From Bacteroidales bacterium (GTDB lineage: Bacteria > Bacteroidota > Bacteroidia > Bacteroidales > UBA932), in contig JAFQHE010000011.1 of the NCBI GenBank assembly GCA_017398125.1, positions 1 to 52,655 on the forward strand: 52,655 nucleotides of DNA, in the 5' to 3' direction. Each line of letters starts with the position of its first letter. Positions within the stretch are counted from its first letter, which is position 1. A model generated the notes under the pieces. It did not search any database. It had not been told where the DNA came from and saw only the letters and a program-made list of their open reading frames with translations. The translations under genes and the position numbers were made by a program. Of this stretch, positions 1-8,579 are shown one piece after another.

Positions 1-863
1 ATCTGATGTGTACGTCCGGTTTCAAGTATACACTCGACCAAAGTAACATAACCAAAACGTTCAAGTACCCTGTAATGTGTAACAGCATGCTTACCGTAAT
101 CGCCGTTTGGAAAGACCTTGAAACGCATCCTGTCATTTGGATCACGGGCTATATTGCCCACAATTGTTCCTGAATCATCCTTAACATTTCCCCATACTAT
201 AGCTACATACTTCCTCTCAATCGTATGATAGAAGAACTGCTTGGCAAGATTCAACTGCGACTCATCATTCTTTGCTACAACAAGCAGACCTGATGTATTC
301 TTGTCGATACGATGAACCAACACACCCATTCTCTCATCATCGGCATCGGCACCCTGACTCAATCCCAGATGGTGGGCCAAAGCATTGACCAATGTTCCGT
401 GATAGTGGCCATGCCCCGGATGGACCACAAGTCCGGCAGGCTTGTTTACCAGCAACAGATCATCATCTTCATATACTATATCAAGTGGAATATCCTCAGG
501 AATAACCTCCATACCGCGTCTTCTATATGGAAGTACAATAGTTATAAGATCGTATGGTTTTACCCTGTAATTTGCCTTTACAATCTTATCGTTCACCCTC
601 ACATATCCGGCATCTATAGCAAGCTGGATTCTGTGGCGTGAGGTTTTTTCCATGTGCTCGGTTATATACTTGTCAATACGCAACAGAGACTGTCCCTTAT
701 CTACATTGAACCTGTAGTGCTCAAACATTCCTTGCTGGGAGTCATCATCAAAATCCTCATTCTCACTCAGCACATCATCATTCTCACTCATATCAATGTC
801 AAGCATGGGATCATACTCCGGCCTGATAGCAGGCTCCATTCTCTTTTCCTCTCTCTTTGCCAT
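1..863 (-). CDS. rluD: RluA/RluD-family 23S rRNA pseudouridine synthase, C-terminus cut by window edge
   Basis: Converts specific uridines in structured RNA (RluD: 23S rRNA helix 69) to pseudouridine. About 287 residues are visible. Residues 1-48 form an acidic, probably disordered leader; an S4-like RNA-binding domain follows at about 50-115; the catalytic domain carries the family signature HRIDKNTSG at 184-192, with D187 the expected nucleophile. Late catalytic-domain sequence (ETGRTHQI) runs into the window edge, so only the last part is missing. The start at 863 is an ATG 9 nt after the PASTA gene's stop, pointing to one transcript; an ATG at residue 9 is possible. RluA-family membership is certain; the exact target (RluD rather than RluC) is inferred from the S4 domain and the HRIDKNTSG motif. 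Confidence 0.9.
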   Translation of the reverse strand, partial: MAKREEKRMEPAIRPEYDPMLDIDMSENDDVLSENEDFDDDSQQGMFEHYRFNVDKGQSLLRIDKYITEHMEKTSRHRIQLAIDAGYVRVNDKIVKANYRVKPYDLITIVLPYRRRGMEVIPEDIPLDIVYEDDDLLLVNKPAGLVVHPGHGHYHGTLVNALAHHLGLSQGADADDERMGVLVHRIDKNTSGLLVVAKNDESQLNLAKQFFYHTIERKYVAIVWGNVKDDSGTIVGNIARDPNDRMRFKVFPNGDYGKHAVTHYRVLERFGYVTLVECILETGRTHQ

Positions 864-872
864 AATATAAGA

Positions 873-1727
873 TTACTCTTCCACCTCGTCACTCTCCGGG
901 TTTCCTATTACCGGAACTACTGTCTTGCTCAAATATAGAGTTACAGCTGTCCCCAACTGCACCGGTATGGTATCATTGGCCTCAGGAATCTGCCTGTAGA
1001 CCAAAGCACTCATAGAATCTGCATAATTCTTGACCGACTCATCGAAAAAGACCTTCTTTACATTGAGAGAATGCTCTGCAAGCCTCTCTCTCACAAGACG
1101 GTATGGAACAGCCCTTACCTCAGGGACATACGTTACCGCAGAATCCTTCCTATTCACTCCAACCCTGAGGTCGATCACACTCTCACCTGGCAATTTGGTT
1201 CCAGGAGCAATCGGACGTCCCCTATAAAGCTGCTCAAGTACATTATTGGTGGCAATGTCATTCACATAAATGAGTTTTCCAAGAACCAACTGGCTTGACA
1301 ACAGCTCAGACTGCGCTTGTCTCAATGAATACCCCACAGTAGAGGGCATGCTTACCATTTTTGGCATTTTTGCATTTATAGTCAATAGGATTCTCCTATT
1401 TTTCTTCACCTTTCCACCAGGCTCAGGATTCTGACGGTAGATTGCCCCGAGTGCCATTCTGTTAATGTATACCGAATCGGTCACCTCAAGTCTCATCGAG
1501 TGCTTCCTCGCTTCAGCCTCAGCCTGCTCAACACTCATATTTATAAATGATGGAACTTCAAGCTCCTGATTGTGCCTTGTAATGAATTTAAGGAGTGTAA
1601 AAAGTACAAAAAGCAGCACCATCACGGCACATCCAGAGAGTAGAAGATGCTTCAAAATCCAGTTATCCTTCAAACCTGCAGCCTTTTTCCCGACCTTTCC
1701 GGCTGACTTTTTCTTATTCTCCGCCAT
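873..1727 (-). CDS. Membrane-anchored protein with three PASTA domains
   Basis: 284 residues. A Lys-rich cytoplasmic stretch (1-22) precedes one transmembrane helix (about 26-49) and then three PASTA repeats (about 54-118, 124-190, 199-267), each with the typical hydrophobic-P start and a PxPG-like or related turn (for example NPEPGGKV at 100-107). PASTA domains in other bacteria bind peptidoglycan stems or muropeptides. There is no kinase or transpeptidase domain, so this is a PASTA-only cell-envelope protein, a form common in Bacteroidetes. The open frame runs upstream to a TTG at 1835, but the ATG at 1727 is preferred because a TAnnTTTG promoter element lies at 1745-1752, inside the longer version. 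Followed after 9 nt by the pseudouridine synthase. Function beyond envelope binding is unknown. Confidence 0.85.
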   Translation of the reverse strand: MAENKKKSAGKVGKKAAGLKDNWILKHLLLSGCAVMVLLFVLFTLLKFITRHNQELEVPSFINMSVEQAEAEARKHSMRLEVTDSVYINRMALGAIYRQNPEPGGKVKKNRRILLTINAKMPKMVSMPSTVGYSLRQAQSELLSSQLVLGKLIYVNDIATNNVLEQLYRGRPIAPGTKLPGESVIDLRVGVNRKDSAVTYVPEVRAVPYRLVRERLAEHSLNVKKVFFDESVKNYADSMSALVYRQIPEANDTIPVQLGTAVTLYLSKTVVPVIGNPESDEVEE

Positions 1728-1744
1728 ATTGAAATTATTTGTCA

Positions 1745-1752
1745 CAAATATA
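1745..1752 (-). promoter_or_regulatory. Bacteroidetes -7 element (TATATTTG) for the PASTA-rluD unit
   Basis: Read on the minus strand the site is TATATTTG, an exact match to TAnnTTTG. It sits 17 nt upstream of the ATG at 1727 and just downstream of the terminator at 1782-1822. No clear TTTG -33 box is visible. Transcription would start about 10 nt before the ATG, giving a very short leader. Confidence 0.5.
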
Positions 1753-1781
1753 CGCATTATCTGAAAAAAATTGCCGTCCAG

Positions 1782-1822
1782 AAAAAAAATATGCCGGAAC
1801 TCCGTGTAAAGGATTCCGGCAT
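1782..1822 (-). terminator. Rho-independent terminator after the outer-membrane receptor gene
   Basis: The minus strand shows a perfect 9-bp stem, ATGCCGGAA paired with TTCCGGCAT (1814-1822 and 1791-1799), closed by a 14-nt loop and followed by a run of T (1790-1782). It lies 23 nt beyond the stop codon at 1845 and separates that gene from the PASTA gene. Confidence 0.9.
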
Positions 1823-1844
1823 ACGCTCTTTGCAAATATTGCCA

Positions 1845-4685
1845 CTATCTTCTTGGCCCCATTCCCATTCCAGGGCCTCGCATACCGCCCATTCCAGGGC
1901 CACCACCTGTAAACTTGCCAAAACGCCATACAAGCGAGAACATGATATATTGGCCAAGTGTATTGTTCTCTGTATCCTGAATATAGTTCTCAGTTGTTGT
2001 ACGGTAGACATTCTTGGCATCCTTAAGTATGTCATAAATCTTTGCCTTAAGGGTAATCTGGTTCTTGAAGAGCTGTTTTGAAATCTCTGCATTCCATACT
2101 GTTGAATTGTCACCGTAGCCGTCGCCATAACCGATATAGAATTTATGGGCAATATCGGTAACAATGTTTACACCTCCAGGGATTGTAGCATTCACCGAAC
2201 CTGTGATTTCATTGGTCCATGTTGCAACCTTATCTATGCTCTGCACGCTGTACCATGCATTCTGGTAGTTTACACGTCCTCCGGCACGTACCTCAATGAA
2301 ATCGTTTCTGTAAGAGAGTGTCAAATGTTCAGAAAGAGAGAGTGTCTGGGTAATGTTCTTTACATAATCACCCTTCTCCGCCACATAAGTGATTCCGTTT
2401 CCAAACCTTACAAAGGTCATTGAGCCTATGGAGAAGTTCGATTTGGCAATCTTTGAGTTGTACATTGCTCTTCCCGACAATGAATAGACCCCGGTACCAT
2501 CATTATATGGCTGTGTATACTGTACACCATTATCATCATACCAGCTCTTGGATACAATCTTGTTTGTAGTGTATGAGGCATCAATAAATGTTCCGAACCA
2601 GCTGAATTTCTCTCTGTTGCCTGTCCTGTACTCAAAATTCAACGAGTGGGTGAACTCTGGGTTAAGATTCATGTTACCCATAGTAACCCTCAATGGGTTT
2701 GTATTGTCAGGAATAGGAAGCAATTGGTTAATTGAAGGTTGTGATGTTCTTCCCCTATATCTGACTCTCAAGAACTTCTGGTCGCTTATCCTGTAGTCAA
2801 ACCTTGCCGATGGTGCAATATTGGTTACAGTATACGAAGTATCCCTTCCTCTTCCGTAACTCTTTGTAGTAGCGGGCTCCACACCTATACCAACTGTAAG
2901 GTTATACTTCTGTTCCTGCTTCATGAAGTTCAACTCGGCACGCTGGGTAATGAAAGTGTTCTCGTAATGGCTCGAATATAGGGTATCAAGCATATCGTAT
3001 GCACCTGTCGCTCCCTGGTTGTATGTATTCTTGTCTGAATTTGTCTCCTTGAAACTGTATCTGTATGCACCCTCAACAAAGAAGTTTTTGCCCAGAGGCT
3101 CTGTGTATGATATTCTACCGCCCAAATTGTAACTCTTGTCCTTCTGGAAGAAGCGTTGGTCTACAACAGATACTGAGTCTACAAGATTATTTTCATAATA
3201 ATTGGTAGTAGAATAGTTTCCACCGTCAAGTTCATTGTTTGAATAGCCATAATCCAGTCTTAAGGACATTGTTCTTCCCGGTTTTCCAAGACGCTGGCGC
3301 AAAAGGAACATACCGCTTGCCTGCTGAGCATTATTGTCTCCCCACTCCTTGCTCATACCTCTGTTTGTAGAGTCGGTATTGTTCAAGGTAATGAAATCAT
3401 TGAACGACTCATAGTCTCCACTTGTAAAGTTGAATGACGGACGGAAGAGCAAAGAGGTCTTCTCAGAGATGTTGTACTCAATCTCACCTCCTACCCTATG
3501 GCCGTCACTCCTTGAAAGCTCATATCCATTTTCGTAGTTATACATGATATTGTTGTCAGAGAGCATAGTCTCCTTAACCTTTTTCTCCTGAACATTTTTA
3601 TCTGAGCCACTATACATATAGTTGCCGGTAAGTTCCAATTTTCCATCAAAGAGTTCAGTTGCCGCATTCACTCCTCCCATCCATGACTCTGTAATACCAT
3701 TGCCGGTAAACATTCCTCTACCGCCTCCCATACCTCGGCCACCACGCATTCCACCCATCATTGAGCCGGCCATATCCATAAAACCTCTATTATTTGTATT
3801 GTTGGCATTTCCAAGAACGCTTACCTGGCTTGTTTTGGTAAAGCGTCCCAACATTCCTGCTGCCTGATACCTCTCTTCAGTACCATAACCGCCCATAAGG
3901 TTTCCGAACCATCCATTCATCATACCCTTCTTTATACCCAAATCAATTACAGTCTCCTCCTCTCCATCATCAATTCCGGTAAACTGGGCCTGTTCTGACT
4001 TTCTCTCCACAACCCTCACCTTATCTACAATCTTGGCAGGGAGGTTTTTTGTAGCCAACTGAGGGTCATCAAGGAAGAATGTCTTTCCCTCAATCATAAT
4101 CTTGTTGATCTCCTTGCCGTTGGCTGTGATCTTTCCATCTGAATCAATTTCAATTCCGGGGAGTTTCTTCAACAGCTCCTCAAGCATATCAGAATCATTC
4201 ACCTTCACTGCAGCAGTATTGTACTCCAAGGTATCCTTCTTTACAACCATTGGGTTCGCCACACCTGTAACCACAATTGACTCAAGCTGGTTTATATCCT
4301 CCTGCAAATATATCTGCCCCAAATCATTTGCACCCTTCTTTATATCAAAAGTGAATCTCTCTGTCTTGTATCCCATAAACTCAATTGTTACAGTTGCCCT
4401 GCCCACTCTCATGTTCGGTACGACTACAACACCATTATGGTCACTTAATGCATATCTGGTTGCTGTCTGCTCTCCAATATATTTTCCCGACATGGTTGCA
4501 AACTCGATCGGCTCTTTGGTAAGGCTGTCCAACAACACTGCCTTCATATAAGTTCCTTTAGCCTGAGTTCCTACCTGTGGGTCCGTCTCAACAACATTTC
4601 CGTCTGATGCCGCATAAGCAATCATATCAAATGCAAAGGTCACAACTAGCACCAACAGTAGTTTCAATGAAAAATTTCTGTACAT
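1845..4685 (-). CDS. TonB-receptor-like outer-membrane beta-barrel protein with Gly/Met-rich tail
   Basis: 946 residues. An N-terminal signal peptide (1 to about 26) is followed by a carboxypeptidase-regulatory-like beta-sandwich (about 45-130), a plug-like region (about 135-240, containing KKLPGIEIDSDGKI and GKTFFLDDP) and a long beta-barrel rich in alternating aromatic/polar strands. This is the layout of the outer-membrane beta-barrel family (OMP_b-brl_3 type) in Bacteroidetes, related to TonB-dependent transporters. Two features are unusual: a Gly/Met/Arg-rich loop at about 303-330, and a 21-residue Gly/Met/Pro tail (926-946) after what looks like the last barrel strand (ending WRFGKF). 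No SusD-like partner is adjacent. It is the last gene of the serS-ruvC direction, 63 nt after ruvC. Substrate unknown; the Met-rich parts raise, but do not show, metal binding. Confidence 0.85.
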   Translation of the reverse strand: MYRNFSLKLLLVLVVTFAFDMIAYAASDGNVVETDPQVGTQAKGTYMKAVLLDSLTKEPIEFATMSGKYIGEQTATRYALSDHNGVVVVPNMRVGRATVTIEFMGYKTERFTFDIKKGANDLGQIYLQEDINQLESIVVTGVANPMVVKKDTLEYNTAAVKVNDSDMLEELLKKLPGIEIDSDGKITANGKEINKIMIEGKTFFLDDPQLATKNLPAKIVDKVRVVERKSEQAQFTGIDDGEEETVIDLGIKKGMMNGWFGNLMGGYGTEERYQAAGMLGRFTKTSQVSVLGNANNTNNRGFMDMAGSMMGGMRGGRGMGGGRGMFTGNGITESWMGGVNAATELFDGKLELTGNYMYSGSDKNVQEKKVKETMLSDNNIMYNYENGYELSRSDGHRVGGEIEYNISEKTSLLFRPSFNFTSGDYESFNDFITLNNTDSTNRGMSKEWGDNNAQQASGMFLLRQRLGKPGRTMSLRLDYGYSNNELDGGNYSTTNYYENNLVDSVSVVDQRFFQKDKSYNLGGRISYTEPLGKNFFVEGAYRYSFKETNSDKNTYNQGATGAYDMLDTLYSSHYENTFITQRAELNFMKQEQKYNLTVGIGVEPATTKSYGRGRDTSYTVTNIAPSARFDYRISDQKFLRVRYRGRTSQPSINQLLPIPDNTNPLRVTMGNMNLNPEFTHSLNFEYRTGNREKFSWFGTFIDASYTTNKIVSKSWYDDNGVQYTQPYNDGTGVYSLSGRAMYNSKIAKSNFSIGSMTFVRFGNGITYVAEKGDYVKNITQTLSLSEHLTLSYRNDFIEVRAGGRVNYQNAWYSVQSIDKVATWTNEITGSVNATIPGGVNIVTDIAHKFYIGYGDGYGDNSTVWNAEISKQLFKNQITLKAKIYDILKDAKNVYRTTTENYIQDTENNTLGQYIMFSLVWRFGKFTGGGPGMGGMRGPGMGMGPRR

Positions 4686-4748
4686 CTAAATTCAGTTTTT
4701 AGGTTTTACGCTTGCTTTGACAATTCTAACTTTAAAAAGTTAAATCTG

Positions 4749-5312
4749 TTATCTAATTATTTTTTGTGGATTATTTTTCACAAAGCTCTCCCATGAACTG
4801 TTCCTTGAGTATTTACCGTCGGGAGACTCCCTGTTGTAACAGTGGCATAACGATATGGCAAGGGCATCTGTGGCATCGGCATACTCCTGGGGCATATCTA
4901 TACCTAACAGTCTCTGCACAAGAACAGCCACCTGCTCCTTTGAAGCGGCACCACTTCCTGTTACCGCAAGCTTTACGGTGCGGGGCGAGTACTCAAATAT
5001 TGGAATGTCGCGCATAAGGGCCGCTGAAATTGCAGCACCCTGCGCTCTTCCCAGCTTAAGCATAACCTGGGCATTTTTTCCATAAAAAGGGGCCTCAATG
5101 GCCATTTCATCGGGTTTGTGTTTCTCAATAAGTGCAGTAACCTCCTTTGTGATTTTTCTGAGTGTTACAAAGTGATCCTTCTCATTTTTAAGGTTGACCA
5201 CCCCCATATCGACATAGGTACACCTTCTTCCCGACAGATGAATGACCCCAAAACCCAATATCTGGGTTCCGGGGTCGATTCCTAATACAATTTTATCTTT
5301 AGGTTCAGCCAT
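4749..5312 (-). CDS. ruvC: Crossover junction endodeoxyribonuclease RuvC
   Basis: 187 residues. Resolves Holliday junctions by symmetric cleavage together with RuvAB. The RNase H-like fold's four acidic residues are all visible with the expected spacing: D13 (in LGIDPGT), E73 (in AIEAPF), D146 and D149 (in YADATDAL). Length matches the family. The ATG overlaps the serS stop by one base (TAATG), so translation is probably coupled to serS. The C-terminal 25 residues beyond the catalytic core are polar and not conserved in my reading. Identification is secure. Confidence 0.96.
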   Translation of the reverse strand: MAEPKDKIVLGIDPGTQILGFGVIHLSGRRCTYVDMGVVNLKNEKDHFVTLRKITKEVTALIEKHKPDEMAIEAPFYGKNAQVMLKLGRAQGAAISAALMRDIPIFEYSPRTVKLAVTGSGAASKEQVAVLVQRLLGIDMPQEYADATDALAISLCHCYNRESPDGKYSRNSSWESFVKNNPQKIIR

Positions 5313-6586
5313 TAGTCAATCTCAGCAAAACCTGTATATTTCTGCAAAGCTGCCGGGATTCTTACCTTTCCGTCAGGAGTCTGATTGTTTTCAATCAAAG
5401 CGGCAAGAATACGTGGCAACGCCAATGAGCTGCCGTTAAGTGTATGAGCCAACTGGATCTTTCCGTTCTCATCCCTGTATCTCAACTTCATACGGTTTGC
5501 CTGGAAAGACTCGAAGTTTGATACTGAACTTACCTCCAGCCATCTCTTCTGAGCTGCTGAATATACCTCAAAATCATAAGTAAGCGCCGATGTGAAACTC
5601 ATGTCACCACCACACAATCTCAATATTCTGTATGGCAACTCAAGCTCCTTCACAATGCTCTCAACATGCTCTACCATCTTATCAAGCGCCGCATACGAAT
5701 TCTCAGGCAAAGAGAGTTGGACTATCTCAACCTTGTCAAACTGATGCAGACGGTTCAATCCTCTCACATCCTTTCCGTAAGAACCTGCCTCTCTTCTGAA
5801 ACACTGGGTATATGCAGTCATCTTTACAGGAAAATCGGACTGATTCAAGATACAATCCCTGTATATATTTGTAACCGGCACCTCAGCTGTAGGAATAAGG
5901 TAGAAATTATCAAGATTTACATGGTACATCTGCTCACCCTTATCAGGCAACTGGCCTGTTGCATAGGCAGAAGCCTCATTTACCACCAATGGCGGCTGTA
6001 CCTCAAGGTATCCGGCTTCTGTATTTCTGTCAAGGAAGAAAGAGATTAGAGCCCTCTGGATTTTGGCACCCTTTCCCTTGTATACCGGAAAACCTGCTCC
6101 AGTAATTTTAACGCCCAAATCAAAATCAATAAAGTCCAAAGATTTGGCAAGTTCCCAGTGAGGTTTTGCATTCTCGCACAACTCCGGTACTATTCCACCC
6201 TCTTTCACTACAACATTATCTTCGGCAGTCTTTCCTGCAGGAACAATGTCAGAAGGTATGTTAGGAAGCAATACAAGATTGTCATTCATCTCCTTGTTCT
6301 GCACCTCCATCAACTGCTCAAGCTCCTTGGATCTCTCCTTAAGCTCTGCAACCTGCGCCTTCACACCCTCAGCCTCTTCTCTCTTGCCCTGCTTCATGAG
6401 TCCTCCAATCTCTTTGGCTTTCTGATTCTGCTCAGCCAAGATGGAATCCATCTGAGTCTGGTAAGACCTGCGAAGTTCATCCGCTTTCAAAATTTTTGCA
6501 ACTGTCTCCGCTGCATCAAAATTCTTAACAGCCAATTTCTCTATAACAAAATCAGGCTGTTCTCTCAATAATTTAAGCGTTAGCAT
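5312..6586 (-). CDS. serS: Seryl-tRNA synthetase
   Basis: 424 residues, normal for bacterial SerRS. Charges tRNA-Ser, and tRNA-Sec where present, with serine through seryl-adenylate. The N-terminal antiparallel coiled coil that grips the tRNA long variable arm is seen at about 30-105 (Glu/Lys/Gln heptads). The class II core follows with motif 2 (TQCFRREAGSYGKDVRGLNR) and motif 3 (NGSSLALPRILAALIENNQ). The ATG at 6586 begins MLTLKLLREQPDFV, the canonical SerRS N-terminus. No TAnnTTTG box is visible in the short gap to the rpmA terminator, so it may rely on read-through or on a promoter I cannot see. It overlaps ruvC by one base. Confidence 0.97.
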   Translation of the reverse strand: MLTLKLLREQPDFVIEKLAVKNFDAAETVAKILKADELRRSYQTQMDSILAEQNQKAKEIGGLMKQGKREEAEGVKAQVAELKERSKELEQLMEVQNKEMNDNLVLLPNIPSDIVPAGKTAEDNVVVKEGGIVPELCENAKPHWELAKSLDFIDFDLGVKITGAGFPVYKGKGAKIQRALISFFLDRNTEAGYLEVQPPLVVNEASAYATGQLPDKGEQMYHVNLDNFYLIPTAEVPVTNIYRDCILNQSDFPVKMTAYTQCFRREAGSYGKDVRGLNRLHQFDKVEIVQLSLPENSYAALDKMVEHVESIVKELELPYRILRLCGGDMSFTSALTYDFEVYSAAQKRWLEVSSVSNFESFQANRMKLRYRDENGKIQLAHTLNGSSLALPRILAALIENNQTPDGKVRIPAALQKYTGFAEID

Positions 6587-6610
6587 ATCTGTTAAATGTT
6601 TGTTTCAATG

Positions 6611-6637
6611 AAAAAGGAGCATCCGCAGGACGCTCCT
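6611..6637 (-). terminator. Rho-independent terminator after rpmA
   Basis: On the minus strand AGGAGCGTCC and GGATGCTCCT form a 10-bp stem with one G-U pair around a 3-nt loop (6637-6628 with 6624-6615), followed by TTTTT at 6615-6611. It ends the rplU-rpmA unit and lies 25 nt before the serS start. Confidence 0.85.
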
Positions 6638-6662
6638 CTATACAATCAGTCTCAGCACCCTG

Positions 6663-6920
6663 TTAGTTGAAAGGCACTACCGATACATACGATTTGTTAT
6701 CAGCCTTTTTGGTGAATTTAACCATACCGTCAATTAGTGCAAATAGGGTATGATCTTTTCCCATTCCAACATTCAAACCTGGATTGTGAACTGTTCCTCT
6801 TTGACGAACAATAATGTTGCCTGCTTTAGCGTTTTGTCCACCGAACAATTTAACGCCTAATCTTTTGCTATGTGATTCACGGCCGTTCTTTGAACTACCT
6901 ACACCTTTCTTGTGAGCCAT
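6663..6920 (-). CDS. rpmA: 50S ribosomal protein L27
   Basis: 85 residues. L27 reaches the peptidyl transferase centre with its flexible N-terminus. The protein begins [16 protein letters not shown], the universal L27 start, without the cleavable N-terminal extension found in Firmicutes. [18 protein letters not shown] is the conserved core. It lies 17 nt downstream of rplU, the usual L21-L27 pair, and is followed by a clear terminator. Confidence 0.98.
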   Translation of the reverse strand: MAHKKGVGSSKNGRESHSKRLGVKLFGGQNAKAGNIIVRQRGTVHNPGLNVGMGKDHTLFALIDGMVKFTKKADNKSYVSVVPFN

Positions 6921-6937
6921 AAAACTTTAATTTTTAA

Positions 6938-7246
6938 TTAAGCGATTGATTCAATCTTAATTTGGGTTAAACATTGACGATGACCATTTTTCTTCTGGTA
7001 GCCTTTTCTACGTTTTTTCTTGAAAACAATAACTTTGTTTCCTTTAACGTGCTCAAGGATAGTAGCTTTAACAGCAGCTCCACTTACGTATGGAGTTCCA
7101 ATCTGAACTGAGCCATCATTGTCGGTTAATAAAACTTTGTCAAATGAAACAGATGCACCTGCTTCCTCCTGTAGGCGGTGTACATAAATTTTCTGGCCCG
7201 CCTCTACTTTAAATTGTTGTCCGGCAATATCTACAATTGCGTACAT
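6938..7246 (-). CDS. rplU: 50S ribosomal protein L21
   Basis: 102 residues, the normal size. An early assembly protein that binds domains I/II of 23S rRNA and contacts L20. The sequence opens [20 protein letters not shown] and ends with the basic [15 protein letters not shown] segment typical of L21. A strong Bacteroidetes promoter lies at 7338-7368, giving an AT-rich leader of roughly 85 nt before the ATG. That is longer than most leaders in this window and leaves room for translational control, although I see no convincing stem. Confidence 0.98.
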   Translation of the reverse strand: MYAIVDIAGQQFKVEAGQKIYVHRLQEEAGASVSFDKVLLTDNDGSVQIGTPYVSGAAVKATILEHVKGNKVIVFKKKRRKGYQKKNGHRQCLTQIKIESIA

Positions 7247-7337
7247 ATTAATTATTTTAACGGTTTTGATAGTAAGCGGTTAATCCTAATTAACTCTTAT
7301 CCAATAGCTTATCTACCTTTTACTAAATTTTGGACTA

Positions 7338-7368
7338 CAAAAGTAGTATATTTTATCCATTTGGCAAA
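7338..7368 (-). promoter_or_regulatory. Promoter for rplU-rpmA (TTTG-N19-TACTTTTG)
   Basis: Read on the minus strand: TTTG at 7368-7365, 19 nt spacer, TACTTTTG at 7345-7338. This is a full match to the Bacteroidetes primary-sigma promoter (TTTG at -33, TAnnTTTG at -7). It overlaps the opposing promoter of the ATPase gene. Confidence 0.8.
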
Positions 7369-7394
7369 AATTTATTAAAAAAAATGTATTTTTG
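7360..7394 (+). promoter_or_regulatory. Promoter for the ATPase-sirtuin unit
   Basis: TATTTTTG at 7387-7394 matches TAnnTTTG; TTTG at 7360-7363 is a possible -33 box, though its 23-nt spacer is a little long. The -7 box ends 19 nt before the ATG at 7414, so the leader would be only about a dozen bases. Confidence 0.6.
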
Positions 7395-7413
7395 CACAGA
7401 TTAATACTTCATT

Positions 7414-8544
7414 ATGGACTCTCCTTTCTTCTATACAGACATTGTAACTGGTCCTGCATTCATAGGCAGAGAGAAAGAAGTTTCACTATTTTGTGACCAT
7501 ATTAGGTCAAAAAGGAACATTCTCCTGTACGGACCTGCCAGAATCGGCAAGCGTTCCCTTATACAAAATGCGCTCAACAGACTCTCTGCTGAGTCATACA
7601 GATACACTCTATTTAAGGTAAACCTCTTTAATATCAGATGTATAGAGGCCTTCCTGCTGCGCTACACCAACATTTTGTTCTCATATTTCGCCACCTCTTC
7701 AATGGAGTGGAATACAATGCTAAAGAAGTACCTTCCGCAAGCACCTTATGAATTGGATGAAAACAGTGGCAAGCCACAACTCACCTATACAACAAAGGAG
7801 TTGCTTACCAATGAGCAGATAGTTGAACTGATTAACCTTCCCGACAGGCTTGCAAAGGAGTCCCAAACGAACATTCTTATATACTTTGAACAGTTCCAGG
7901 ATATAAGTCTCTTTGATGATGCACACCGTTTCTTCAAACTCTTTGAAAAATGCATGCAGGAGCATACGCGCACCAGCTACATAATTACAGGAGAGCGCAA
8001 AAACGCAATGGACGAAATATTTGAAAAGGACAAATACTTTTACAGGCAGACAGAGAAGATCGACCTGAAACCAATAAACCGCAAGACATTTGCCGATTTT
8101 ATAGTAAAGGGATTCCTGAAGGCCGGCAAAGTGATACAGCCAGAGCAGGCGGAGACAATCTACAATGCGGTTGAAGGAGATCCCTGGTATACCCAACACC
8201 TCGCGGATATATGCTACAACATGACACAGGGATATATGAGTGACAAGATAATACCCAAAGCCCTGCAGTCCCTCATAAATCTGCATGATTTTCTCTTCCA
8301 CTCAATAGCCTATGGCTTGAGCAAACATCAGTTGCGTTTCATTAAGGCACTCCTTGAGGGTGTTACAAAATTCAGTTCTGCCGATATACTTGACAGATAC
8401 AACCTGAACTCATCTGCAAATGTAAACAGGATAAAGGAGGCACTGACAAAGAAAGAGATACTTACTGCCAATGAGAACAAAGAGATGGTATTCATTGATC
8501 CACTGTTCAAATTATGGTTTGCCAAATACTTCTTTATCAAGTAA
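7414..8544 (+). CDS. Archaeal-ATPase-like (STAND-related) P-loop ATPase with C-terminal winged helix
   Basis: 376 residues. A FIGREKEV motif near residue 17 opens an ATPase domain of the archaeal ATPase / MNS type. The Walker A region reads GPARIGKRS (40-48), so the usual Thr/Ser after GK is Arg, with Ser one place later. The Walker B equivalent is ILIYFEQFQ (154-162), with Glu where Asp is usual; a sensor-like IITGER follows near 195. The last 85 residues look like a winged helix-turn-helix. Such proteins are widespread in Bacteroidetes and mostly uncharacterised. The gene starts a plus-strand unit with the sirtuin 35 nt downstream, divergent from rplU. ATP binding is plausible, efficient hydrolysis less so. 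No target is known. Confidence 0.75.
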   Translation: MDSPFFYTDIVTGPAFIGREKEVSLFCDHIRSKRNILLYGPARIGKRSLIQNALNRLSAESYRYTLFKVNLFNIRCIEAFLLRYTNILFSYFATSSMEWNTMLKKYLPQAPYELDENSGKPQLTYTTKELLTNEQIVELINLPDRLAKESQTNILIYFEQFQDISLFDDAHRFFKLFEKCMQEHTRTSYIITGERKNAMDEIFEKDKYFYRQTEKIDLKPINRKTFADFIVKGFLKAGKVIQPEQAETIYNAVEGDPWYTQHLADICYNMTQGYMSDKIIPKALQSLINLHDFLFHSIAYGLSKHQLRFIKALLEGVTKFSSADILDRYNLNSSANVNRIKEALTKKEILTANENKEMVFIDPLFKLWFAKYFFIK

Positions 8545-8579
8545 AAAATATACTATAACAACTTTTTAAACATACCGAT

